A DNA stretch of 64,000 nucleotides, taken from contig NC_091217.1 in the NCBI RefSeq assembly GCF_040958095.1, positions 7,297,344-7,361,343 of the forward strand. Reading direction: 5' to 3'. The DNA comes from Procambarus clarkii (taxonomy: Eukaryota; Arthropoda; Malacostraca; Decapoda; Cambaridae). Below, piece by piece: positions 20,722 through 46,170 of this stretch. Numbering within the stretch: position 1 is the stretch's first letter; each line of letters begins with the position of its first letter. The notes below the pieces were generated by a model. That model was not told the origin of the DNA and made no database searches. It saw only the letters and a list, made by a program, of their open reading frames with translations. Position numbers and translations under genes: made by a program.

Positions 20722-22723
20722 GGAAATCGCGACGCAAGCATAATGATGACACACTGGCTATATACTCGCCCTTTCCATGACGACCACCTCGAACTACCAG
20801 ACAGCAGTATCAACACGCGTCTCCACTCTCCGGACAGTCGAGGCCATGAGGAGTAACTTTGACGAGAGACAGAACCTAGATATAAACACTAGCATTACAC
20901 TGAGACACTGCCATCCTGACGGTATAGGACTATATTCTCTATATCCCTGTAAGGAAGTAATTTATATTTTTAATTTCTTGTTACTGGACGCCAGATATTC
21001 TCTCAAAGTTACACCTGACCGCGACAGAAAATACAATGCAACAGTTTTTCAACTTTTAAATTAAGATTCCCTAGCCCAATTTCACGGAGGGAGATAGCAC
21101 GATGAATTTCTGTCATATTCAGCTGCCAGTCACATCCCGTGAGTCGAAGTCATTGACCTCCTGACACGTAATCAAGAAGACTTTCAAACAGCTCCAGCAA
21201 GATTAATTACTCCCAAGGTAATATCTTGGACAGTTAAAAGTATTCTACGCATCCAGAAAGAGGGGGACCCACATTTAGAACCCTCAGCCACTACCACCAG
21301 CGTCACTACCACCACAACTACCATCACCACTACCAATAATACTACAGTAAAGGCAGAATTGTAAACGCGACGCTTCTGCCCTGCTAGCGTTATCTATAAT
21401 TACTCTGGTGGCAATTCGCCTCGATACTGTCGGTAAAGGAGGTTGTGAAGCCCCAGTAACCCGCTGCCGGGGTGATGAGGGGTAACGAGGCCTCGTGTCC
21501 GCCTGGAGGAGGTTGCTAAGCACCAGGAAGCTGTGTGGGTGAGAACTTTTCTTAAATATAAGTTATTATTATTTTATATTAGCATATTGTGCATATTTAG
21601 GCACTGGTTAGGTTAGGTATTTAGTTTCTGCTGGCAATTATTTGTATTTGTTGTACGTGGGTGAAGCATTTATAGCGTTGTGGTTCGAACAAAATTGGTC
21701 AGTGAAGCACTTGTTCCGGAAGTGTTCGAACGTCATTAGTTGTGAGTCGTGTGTAAACCTAAACCGTTTTTCATTCATAAACAAGAGGTTTGGCGGGTGC
21801 ATGGAATCACTTTTGGGCTTTTGTTTGGAGGATGGGCTGATCTCTGTGCCCGAACATTTAATCTATCCGTAGCTCCGAACCTTCAGGTCTGAGGACGGGT
21901 TGGGGAAATCGCGACGCAAGCATAATGATGACACACTGGCTATATACTCGCCCTTTCCATGACGACCACCTCGAACTACCAGACAGCAGTATCAACACGC
22001 GTCTCCACTCTCCGGACAGTCGAGGCCATGAGGAGTAACTTTGACGAGAGACAGAACCTAGATATAAACACTAGCATTACACTGAGACACTGCCATCCTG
22101 ACGGTATAGGACTATATTCTCTATATCCCTGTAAGGAAGTAATTTATATTTTTAATTTCTTGTTACTGGACGCCAGATATTCTCTCAAAGTTACACCTGA
22201 CCGCGACAGAAAATACAATGCAACAGTTTTTCAACTTTTAAATTAAGATTCCCTAGCCCAATTTCACGGAGGGAGATAGCACGATGAATTTCTGTCATAT
22301 TCAGCTGCCAGTCACATCCCGTGAGTCGAAGTCATTGACCTCCTGACACGTAATCAAGAAGACTTTCAAACAGCTCCAGCAAGATTAATTACTCCCAAGG
22401 TAATATCTTGGACAGTTAAAAGTATTCTACGCATCCAGAAAGAGGGGGACCCACATTTAGAACCCTCAGCCACTACCACCAGCGTCACTACCACCACAAC
22501 TACCATCACCACTACCAATAATACTACAGTAAAGGCAGAATTGTAAACGCGACGCTTCTGCCCTGCTAGCGTTATCTATAATTACTCTGGTGGCAATTCG
22601 CCTCGATACTGTCGGTAAAGGAGGTTGTGAAGCCCCAGTAACCCGCTGCCGGGGTGATGAGGGGTAACGAGGCCTCGTGTCCGCCTGGAGGAGGTTGCTA
22701 AGCACCAGGAAGCTGTGTGGGTG
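20360..22723. repeat. Perfect-looking tandem duplication, two copies of 1,182 bp
   Basis: Copy 1 is 20360-21541 and copy 2 is 21542-22723. The open frames on both strands have the same translations at a constant offset of 1,182, and I found no difference by eye. The junction shares only AG. Contents are the right half of the TIR element, a (CACCAC/TAC)n-like stretch and no recognised gene. Confidence 0.9.
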
Positions 22724-23747
22724 AGCACTGCGAGGCTCTCTTCTCGGTGCTCAGGTCTCTGCCTGCAGGGCGGCGGGGCTCACACCGACGAGAGAGCGGG
22801 AAACGGCTTCCTCTCCGCCAATGAGAAGCCTCATAAGAAATCTGATGATTCTTGTTTTTCCTTTTTGCGGCGGTATGTTCCCTCACGTTCCGTCTGCACC
22901 TCCATTGTCACCACCAACTAGTGCCACCACCACAGCACCCCCACCATTACCGTCAATGCCACCCCTACAGTAGGTGCGGCATGAGATGCTAGACCTCATA
23001 TAACCGTAATCACTGATAGATAAGCACATTACAAGACTTCGTCACACCATCTCTCCACCTTACCAAATTGGGACTCTAAATAATATACTGTGAACGACAG
23101 AAAATATCACCAAAGTATATCAGTATTCCCAAGTTCAAGTATGTTTATTGAGATAACAAAGATATACATCTCAAAGGGATAGAGTAGCTTAGGCTATTTC
23201 TACCCCCCAGTATTCCCAAAACAACAACAGCCACTATAGGGTGGTGGGAGAGCCTCCACTCTCCCACCACACTATAACACTGCATAGTTATCCCGACTTA
23301 ATGTTTTCTTCTCATAATTTCCTTCCTTCCTTCAGCTACATACTCGGAAGGGCTGGGTTCCTTGCCCCTGCAGTCACAATAGCCAGTTTAGCTGGGCAGA
23401 CATTCTCCCGGTCGGCGGTAACTGGATGTTGGTGGTGGGCGCCTGTGGTCGCTCCCTGGCCTTGGTAATGTCTCTATACATATTAATGAGGGCGGAGCGT
23501 GGTGAAGTGCGAGCGGGAACCTCGTCGTCGATGGCATGTATAACACCAAGTTTTCCAGGACCGCTGCTGCGCCACCTTCAGCGTGTCAACAGGTGCCACA
23601 CTCTTATTTCTCTCTCTTTCTCTCATGTGTTTTTGTCTTTATCTCCACGCTGTCGCAGAGCACTTAAAGCACTCTTCATTATTTACATAAGTAAAATATG
23701 CGCCAGGCGACAATGGGACAAGCTGGGTAAAGCCCCAATGTATGTTA

Positions 23748-23749
<2 letters not shown>
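22724..23749. other. No gene recognised
   Basis: GC-richer sequence just after the duplication, including cgccaatgagaag (possible CCAAT-like word), then unassigned sequence and one dispersed repeat (23122-23210). Confidence 0.4.
23122..23210 (+). repeat. Dispersed repeat (agttcaagtatgtttattga)
   Basis: The sequence through agagtagcttaggctatttc resembles a short decapod repeat known to me. No second copy lies in the window. Confidence 0.35.

Positions 23750-23813
<64 letters not shown>
23750..23813. repeat. (GA)n microsatellite
   Basis: About 32 pure GA units. Confidence 0.97.
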
Positions 23814-23815
<2 letters not shown>

Positions 23816-24039
23816 GGGGGTAATAAAGGGGGAAGAATAGTGCAGATGAGAGCAGCCAAAGCAAGGATGAATATCAAATGCTTTTGACAATTATTAAAGA
23901 ACAAGAGAAGCCAGGGTCAACAAGGGCTGCAACCTAACGGAAATAAACTACAAACTAGGATCTATCATACTATAATATCGAAAGAGCTGTAGAGAGAGAA
24001 AGAGGCACATTGTAAGCACAATATGCCTCTTACCTCTAC

Positions 24040-24215
24040 CATCCAATGTGCTGGGCGGAAGAGCGACGATCTCACTTCATGCAGGTCGGAGTTCAATCCC
24101 TAACCGTCAGAGTGGTTGGGCAACATTCCTGTCTCTCCCTCGTCCCATCCCAAATCCTTATCCTGACCCCTTCCAAGTGCTATAAAGTCGTAACGGTTTG
24201 GCGCTTTCTCCTGAT
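24040..24215 (+). mobile_element. SINE-like repeat with a ggcgcttt tail
   Basis: The head resembles a tRNA B box (gagttcaatccct). The body GTCCCATCCCAAATCCTTAT, ccttccaagtgctataaagt and tail ggtttggcgctttctcctga recur at 11255-11345. Confidence 0.65.
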
Positions 24216-24344
24216 AGTTCGAAAGATTTCAACAAATATATAAACAATGGCTTCCCTGCTGTGTTCGTTAATGTAAATCATACCGTTACCTCCTCCAGGG
24301 TCACACTAACAGGCAAAACCAGCCCGTTCTTGCGAGCGTTCCCA

Positions 24345-24500
24345 CCGCCAAGAAACTGTCGTACTAACGTGCCCTAATCTAACTAACCAGAGGACACAGG
24401 AACAGGAAACGGGACATTATGTCGATTCCGTGAGCCACTGCCATTTTCGTGTACATCAGTTTTTCGCCTTAGGTACAGTATACGTCAAAATGCGACATTC
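24345..24500 (+). repeat. Dispersed repeat family D, copy 2
   Basis: Blocks are aaccagaggacacaggaac, aggaaacgggacattatgtc, gagccactgccattttcgtg and acgtcaaaatgcgacattct, in the same order and spacing as at 2335. It runs directly into the LINE tail at 24520. Confidence 0.65.
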
Positions 24501-24519
24501 TACGAAGAGAAGAGGCTGA

Positions 24520-24935
24520 ACACACACAGAAGATTGTAATAAGACTCGTCCCAGAGTTGCGAGGGATGAGGTATGAAGAGAGACTTGGCGCTAGAAAGGA
24601 GGGAGAGGGGGAGACATGATACAAACGTATAAAATACTTATTGGGATATACAAGGTGGAAAAAGAGGAAATTTTTACAATGAATCCCAATAAAACGAAGG
24701 GGCACGGATGGAAGCTTGAGACTCACATGTGTAATAGAGATGGTAGGAAGTTTCCTTTTAGCATAAGGGTAGTGGGTAAGTGGAATGACCTAATGGAGCA
24801 GGTTGTAAAGGCGAACTCAATTCACAACTCTTAAAGTAGGTATGATAAGGAAATAGGTCATGAGTCATTGCATTTGACAACCGGCGGCTCGAAAAGCGGG
24901 GTCCAAGAACTAGAGATCGATCCTTCAGACACAAA
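24520..24935 (+). mobile_element. LINE ORF2 C-terminal fragment
   Basis: The main frame gives DMIQTYKILIGIYKVEKEEI and KFPFSIRVVGKWNDLMEQVV, ending in ANSIHNS; an earlier frame gives VPELRGMRYEERLG. This is the usual tail of a CR1/RTE-type LINE. One frameshift separates the first and second parts, and a stop cuts the last part. Confidence 0.7.
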
Positions 24936-25118
24936 ATAGATGAGTACACACATACAACACCAATATACACAATAATATCTTTACACAAGGCGCTGAATAG
25001 TCAAACCGGTTCCAGTACCTGGCCCCAGGCCTAAATCCCAACATAAAATAAATTTATTATGTTGTCAGTTTCCCATTAATGACAATCTCACCCCGGTGGC
25101 CACAATATCCGAACGGCG

Positions 25119-25192
25119 ATAATGCAACGTTAAATCAACGTTAATTCAACTGTGCATCAACGTTGATTCGGCGTTGAATTGATGTTGCTCTT
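25119..25192. repeat. AACGTT-rich palindromic repeat
   Basis: Alternating caacgttaaatc, aacgttaattcaac, caacgttgattc and gcgttgaattgatg build overlapping palindromes of a type seen in small DNA elements. No gene. Confidence 0.5.
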
Positions 25193-25385
25193 GGATATCG
25201 AGCCTAGCGGGTCGACGATAACAAACTTGGCAGCCTCTCGGGAGCACCATAATGTTTATATCCTCGACGATAACAAAGTAAACAGAGGCAGGTCGAGAGC
25301 GAACATTTTAAACGGCAGTGCTCGGAAAGCAGCCGGCGGCTCCCACAGGTATTAGGGCAGCGGAACCCAGCCCGGCACAGAGCTG

Positions 25386-25760
25386 AGGGGAGGCTGTTCC
25401 CTTACCCCCTTGCCGTTCAGGGGAGGAGGAAGACTTTCCCTCCCTGGACGGCAGACAGCTGAGGGGTACGTTATCCTCCCTGGACGGCAGAGAGCTGAGG
25501 AAGTTTCCTCTCTGGACAGCAGGGAGATGATGGAAAGTTATCCTCCCTGTAAGATGGGAAGCTGAGGGTAAGGGGAGGATACCTTCCCTGGACGCAGGGA
25601 ACTGAGGGAAGAGGTTTAGGAATTATTTCCCTGCCATCCATTGGGGGTTGAGAGGTGGGGAAGGAATTATCAGGGAAATCGCCAAGCCATTACGATTCTA
25701 TAGCAGGAAAAAAGTTACCCCTGAGCGGCAGACAGCTGAAGGGTGGGGAAAGTTACTCAC
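25386..25760. repeat. Degenerate minisatellite (tccctggacggcag)
   Basis: About seven diverged units of the form tccctggacggcagagagct plus gaggg with variable spacers. It is an old array. Confidence 0.6.
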
Positions 25761-26474
25761 TGATGAGCCTACTGGCCTAGTCATGTTGGAGTGACCTTCC
25801 AAATGAGATTAAAAGCTCTACTTTCTCTCAGAACTTAATAAATGTTTAACATTATTTAACAAGTTTTACTTACATTTCCTCATCCAATAGAATCCGATTT
25901 CGTGTTTTGCTGTTATTGTAAATATGAATTGTGTACTGGTGCTAACATTAGTATAGATTTGATAAGTCTGTTATTCATTATATATTACTAAAGTATTGTA
26001 CATTTGCTAAATTCCTTGAATAATTCATGTATGTAAGCTTCTCGTTTAGAATTATTTACCCCATATACTGGACTTTTAAATAATTTAACTTCATTATTTA
26101 AAGCAATCCCCACGAGACGCTTGGCGTACTTATTAAATATTCATTTATAACTGCTGATATAACCACTATCATGTTCTGCATAATAAAAATATGCAGAACA
26201 TGATTGTAATCGGTGTAGGTATTACAGAGTTAATTTGATTCAGTAAATCAGGAAGCGTATTTTTACTAGTATTATCTCTCCAAAAACCTCAGCATTTTAA
26301 ACAAATGAGAAAAACTACTGTTTTTACTGTTAAAACTGTTGTTTTATTAGTATTTGTTTAAACACTTGGCTATAACATATTTCTGAGAAAATATTTCGCA
26401 CTACAGGTTGTGACAATGTTGACAGTCATTACTAGTGCTTTACGTGGCTGGTGAGTCATTAATTCATCAACCAC

Positions 26475-27318
26475 CTCAGGCTGGTTGATGAAGCACACTA
26501 CTGCTGCCTGAGGTGGTTGGTGAGCCACACTACTGCTGCCTGAGGTGGTTGGTGAGCCACACTACTGCTGCCTGAGGCGGTTGGTGAGACTACTGCTGCC
26601 TGAGGTGGTTAATGAACCACACTACTGCTGCCTGAGGTGGTTGGTGAGCCACACTACTGCTGCCTGAGGCTGTTGGTGAGCCACTACTGCTGCCTGAGGC
26701 TGTTGGTGAGCCACTACTGCTGCCTGAGGCTGTTGGTGAGCCACTACTGCTGCCTGAGGCAGTTGGTGAGACTACTGCTGCCCGAGGTGGTTGATGAACC
26801 ACTACTGCTGCCTGAGGCAGTTGGTGAGCCACACTATTGCTGCTTGAGGCGGTTGGTGAGCCACACTATTGCTGCTTGAGGCGGTTGGTGAGCCACACTA
26901 CTGCTGCCTGAGGCGGTTGGTGAGCCACACTACTGCTGCCTGAGGCGGTTGGTGAGCCACACTATTGCTGCTTGAGGCGGTTGGTGAGCCACACTACTGC
27001 TGCCTGAGGCGGTTGGTGAGCCACACTATTGCTGCTTGAGGCGGTTGGTGAGCCACACTACTGCTGCCTGAGGCGGTTGGTGAGCCACACTACTGCTGCC
27101 TGAGGCGGTTGGTGAGCCACACTACTGCTGCCTGAGGCGGCTGGTGAGCCACACTACTGCTGCCTGAGGCGGCTGGTGAGCCACACTACTGCTGCCTGAG
27201 GCGGTTGGTGAGCCACACTACTGCTGCCTGAGGCGGCTGGTGAGCCACACTATTGCTGCCTGAGGCGGCTGGTGAGCCACACTACTGCTGCCTGAGGCGG
27301 TTGGTGAGCCACTACTGC
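26475..27318. repeat. About 32-bp minisatellite, about 27 copies
   Basis: The unit ggttggtgagccacactact plus gctgcctgaggc has deletions of the cacac part in some copies. The left edge contains a 10-bp-arm hairpin (26463-26492). Confidence 0.92.
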
Positions 27319-28904
27319 TTAGAAGGGTTATACAACTAGGGAGTAGTGTATCACATAAATAGAGCTAACATTTGCCAACAGCACGCAGTAAATTTCTCAC
27401 ATTGTCTAATACTGTTACTCCACCCTTTGCCCCGACATCAACATTTGGGCAGTTGTGATGTATGTTAAAACATTGCTGGTAAACATTACGTAAGGGCTTG
27501 CAGGAGAGCAGCTCAGTGGTCATCTCTTTATACATCTGAGAACGGACTCATTCGTGGAAGATGGTGGAAGAGTTAGCCACCCTGAACAGTTAGGAGCTAA
27601 GTGGAGGAAGGAATAATGAGCCAACCAACCTATATACAAATTGGTTTTAGGTTTAATTTATAAAAAAACAAGACCTGGGATAAATGCCAATTTGGAAATA
27701 GGACTTGTGATTTATGGAACAATTTGCCATGTAAGATATAGACTCTTAGATTCTTTTGAAGTGTAGTTTAAACAAATACATGTAAACTAATTGTTGTGGT
27801 TGGATATAAAAAAAACGAACTACCTTGCATGAGCTAATAGAGCTTCTTATGTTGAAGTTATGCCAAACCAAGTCTACTGGTTACAGATACCAACCTCATG
27901 TCCTTTTAACACAATCACAAAAACATTACTTTTATTTTGTTTGTGAATATTTTGTTTTGCTTGATTTCCCTTCAAATACTTGGACAAGTTTAGTAATGGT
28001 AGCAGCTTACCTTCAGTGGCACAGCACCAGTGTAATGATGGTAGCATGTTGCTTTATTCCTTTCTGATTCTTTCTTAGATCCTTGCACCTTATCCCCAAA
28101 CATTGTCTCAATATAAATGCAAATGGTGATTACTTCAATTCCAACAAATGTTTGACATCCTTTTGAAATCTTCTGACAAGTGTACTGGGAGGGCGTGTCG
28201 GGCAACATTACCCAAACATGAGTCAGAGGTCATAGAAACGGTACGACGACCCTCAACTTGCACGGCAATTGCACTCCAGCATAAACCATGCACAACAGAC
28301 CTGTTTTTGGCGCTCTTTACTCAATATACACACTTATAAGATATACTCCCTGTAATATCCAGCCACTACTATACAGTCAACGAATATACTATACTATTCA
28401 TTGTGTGCAAGATACAGCACACAATGAAGTCAAAATTCTTGGGCTGTACAGTGATAATCACGATGAACAGATAAACCAAAAAGATTTCAAAGTTACACTA
28501 TTTAATGAGAAAATATTTTATTTTGTTTTTCTTCTAGTTATAACAGAACATTTTTCAATATAATAAATTGGCTTAATCTTGAAAGGGGATTGAAATATTG
28601 TACAACTTATAAAGTAACACATTACCTGGAACAAAACACATCTTTTGCTCCTGTAGGTAAGTTCCTGTACTTAATATACATTTGTGTGGGCACATCTTGA
28701 CACACAATATAAAGTTGAAATACACAAAAAAATACCCATATTTCATTCCATTGAAAATTTATGCGATGATCAACACTACCTCATTTGGAATAACTCTACA
28801 ATTTGTACAATAGTAAGGCAATATGAAACAAATACTCTTCCAAAATATGCTTAGCCCCACCAGTTAGGACTATTGCTTTTTTTTTCATTTTCCAGCCCTT
28901 CCTT
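27319..28904. other. AT-rich intergenic stretch
   Basis: Nothing recognised. A small hairpin (attgtgtgcaagatacagcacacaat) lies near 28400. Confidence 0.4.
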
Positions 28905-29070
28905 TTGAGTGTTTCCAATGTCACCAAACAAACACACTAAATTGTCTGAACCTAACCTAGGACCCACAAATAGAAAATGGGACATCACGTCAATTTTATA
29001 AGCCACAATAAATTTTAGTACATTAGTTTTTGACCTTGAGAGGATTTATAAGTCAAAATGTCATGCACTA
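28905..29070 (+). repeat. Dispersed repeat family D, copy 3 (diverged)
   Basis: Blocks are cctaggacccacaaatagaa, aatgggacatcacgtcaatt, agccacaataaattttagta and aagtcaaaatgtcatgc, which align with the two other copies. Confidence 0.6.
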
Positions 29071-29903
29071 TTAGAGAGGATAGTTTGCCTGTTCATTCAT
29101 CCAATCTTAAATTAATATTGTGTGAATTCAACTCTCTCTATCCTAATCAATAGAGCTGAAATTTTGCATATTGTTGTGTACCTAGTATGGTTAGGTAATT
29201 ATCAAGAGAAAATTCCTAGCCACCATGACCATATAGCACTTGGAAGGGGATACAAAGACAAGGATTTAGGGCAGGGTGAAGGAAAGGTATGGTGCACCTA
29301 GTAGTGTGATCCAAGATACTGATCTACAATTAACATGTTTTCAGCTGCCCTTCATATTGATAATTTGTGTAAGCATCATCTACAGATTGTATATCCAATG
29401 CCTTACTTCCACCCATCCCAGCTTGATGCCTTCTTTTGATAATTACATTGCTTTATAAAATATACAGATAAATCCCCAACAGCAAAATGTTATATTCAAT
29501 AAAGTCAACTTTCATCTTGGTATTTCTCTGCATCATTGTCAGCACTTTGTGCTCTATTCAACCAAAGCAAAAATTACTTTATTTTAAATAGTTCTATGTA
29601 CAGTGACTAGAATTCTACAACCAACCAACCAAATATGGTTGAATCTTCAAACTTTTGTGTAAGTGTATTTAAATTTTGCCTTGGTGGCAAAACAGCATTG
29701 CAGAAAACTGATCTACCAGCTAAAGGTAAATTGCCTGTGAACTGTGATATAGTTCAAGTTGTTCATCCTTCTTGCAGGTGCCTCGACAACCGAGTACCAA
29801 CTTGTTAAGTGATCACTAATCACTAACACACTACTGTGATAGAATGAAACATACCAATAGGTGACCCTTCTCAGAGGTCTAAGTCCAGACCAACATGTAG
29901 CTA
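29071..29903. other. AT-rich intergenic stretch downstream of PARG
   Basis: No coding or repeat family recognised. The poly(A) region of PARG is more likely at 30246-30579, where ATTAAA words occur on the minus strand. Confidence 0.35.
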
Positions 29904-29916
29904 CCCTGCTGACTAT

Positions 29917-30232
29917 GACGACCAAACCCACACATCAGAAGATGGAGAAATGACGACGTTTCGGTCTGTCCTGGACCGTCTTATAAAAGAACGTAAGGAA
30001 GGAAGGTAACTGCAGAAGGCCTATTGGCCCATACAAGGCAGTTTCTATTTATAATCACCCAATCCCACTCATATACATGTCCAACCCACGTTTGAAACAA
30101 TCAGGGGACCCCACCTCCATCACGTTATATGTGGATGATAATGGTTCAGGACGGACTGAAACACCGTCGTTTCTCCATCTTTTGATGTGTGGTTTGGCCA
30201 TTATCTTCAGCCATATTATTATGACTCATCAT
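29917..30232. mobile_element. Short foldback retroposon, inverted dimer with LINE sequence in the loop
   Basis: The left arm starts with gacgaccaaacccacac. The right arm ends in the reverse complement of the monomer head (atgactcatcat). Flanks ccctgctgactat (29904-29916) and ccctgctgattat (30233-30245) match at 12 of 13 bases. The loop, about 29985-30130, is an antisense LINE tail (VMEVGSPDCFKRGLDMY on the minus strand). Confidence 0.8.
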
Positions 30233-30579
30233 CCCTGCTGATTATATATGAGCCTGCTTTCTAGCTATAACCGTTATAATACAGTACTCCAATTAGAATT
30301 CCTACATTCTATTTAATGCTGCAATATAATAAACCATCAATTACTGTATTTGCCTTTTTTTGTAATCCTGATACTACAAAAGATAATGTAAGCAACAGGT
30401 AGCATGTGAAGGTAAAGTGAAGGCAGCCATGTCATTTCCACTTGCAATTTCATAGCTACACATTTGTTCCTTCAAGATATAGAACCAAGTAAAGAAAATT
30501 TGCCTAAGCACATAATTTAATTTTTATATACAGACATGTAAAATATACATCACTGGTAAATAAAAGTATATATTTATGG

Positions 30580-45075
<14,496 letters not shown>

Positions 45076-45325
45076 CACTTGTCGCTGCCCCTCTTCCTCC
45101 TCCCTCCTCCACTACGCCAGCAGCGTGGTGTCTTCTGTGTGTGTGTATACTTGCTGGTGATGAGAGTCACCCCAGAGGCAGTCACCTGCTGACAGTTCTT
45201 GGTACACAACACTGTTCCCTCCCTACCCCGACCAGTTCGTACACATATTTCATTAATTTCTGACACCAGATTTGTATGTTTCGTATTTATATATAATTGT
45301 TCAATATTAAAACCACAATAAAATA

Positions 45326-45430
45326 AAATAAAATGTTTATTTAGGTAAGGTACATACATACAATAAATTTTTACAAAGATTGGTTGACTTATAGGTAGAG
45401 CTAGTACATACAATGCCTAAAGCCAAAATG
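45326..45430. repeat. Dispersed repeat beginning with a tgtttattta motif
   Basis: The text from about 45326 (AAAATGTTTATTTAGGTAAG) to 45430 looks like a dispersed repeat that I remember from decapod sequence. There is no second copy in this window, so the call rests on memory only. Confidence 0.35.
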
Positions 45431-45770
45431 AAATTAACAGTTAAAATCTTCTACTTAACAGGCATATAGATATTAAATGAAGTTTATTGATGTGATAGAC
45501 ATAATCCTGGCTGTTTATTATACATTAATTAAGGCTTATTTATTATTATTAAGGCTTATAATATTTTTATTATAAATATTATTATTAAGGCTGATAATAT
45601 TATTATTATTACTTATAATTATTAAGGCTGGATTATAATACAATCTTTATATTATAATCTTCAATATAATCTTAATCTTCAATCTTTTTGCTACAATCTG
45701 AATGAGTTAGTCACAAATTTCAATTCACATCATCACATCTCACCAACCCATTGTACCTTCTTCCAAATAA

Positions 45771-45843
45771 AGAAGAAGAAGAAGAAGAAGAAGAAGAAGA
45801 AGCAGGAGCAGCAGGAGCAGGAGGAGGAGGAGGAGGAGGAGGA

Positions 45844-45880
<37 letters not shown>

Positions 45881-45930
45881 GAGGAGGAGGAGCAGCAGCA
45901 GCAGGAGGAGGAGGAGGAGGAGGAGGAGGA
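45771..45930. repeat. Mosaic triplet microsatellite (GAA/GCA/GGA)
   Basis: About 53 uninterrupted triplets switch between blocks: (GAA)n, then GCA/GGA mixtures, (GGA)n, (GCA)n, (GGA)n, (GCA)n and (GGA)n. The tract lies about 240 bp upstream of the PPWD1 start codon. A reading frame through it would give only poly-Glu/Gly/Ala and is not a gene. Confidence 0.95.
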
Positions 45931-46170
45931 CTAAAAAATCATAGTAGGATTTTTAATATGGTGTTTAAATAATTTTAGGCAGTGGGTCTCTGGATGAGTC
46001 GGTCGCTTACGGCTCGTAGTGCGAACGACGGTCTCCCGTTCTCGGTTATGTACGATTCGTCCCGACCCATGTTGTGACCCCCTGGAGGAGGTCGTCTGAG
46101 CTCCTCTACCCCTAGGGGAACCTTCCCCTGTTGAAGACCACGTGTGACACCCACCTGCTGTAGCCCCGAG

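Larger units (their letters stand above)
45076..46170. promoter_or_regulatory. Divergent intergenic region of PARG and PPWD1, likely bidirectional promoter
   Basis: The two start codons face away from each other across 1,095 bp. Both 5' UTRs and any shared promoter must lie here unless upstream non-coding exons exist. The part next to PPWD1 (about 45980-46170) is richer in CG and GC than the AT-rich middle, as expected for a housekeeping promoter. No convincing TATA box was placed. A mosaic triplet repeat (45771-45930) and a dispersed repeat (45326-45430) occupy part of the space. Confidence 0.6.

Noticed and set aside
45751-45972. Poly-Glu/Gly/Ala frame
   Set aside because: It is a triplet microsatellite between PARG and PPWD1, with no coding context.
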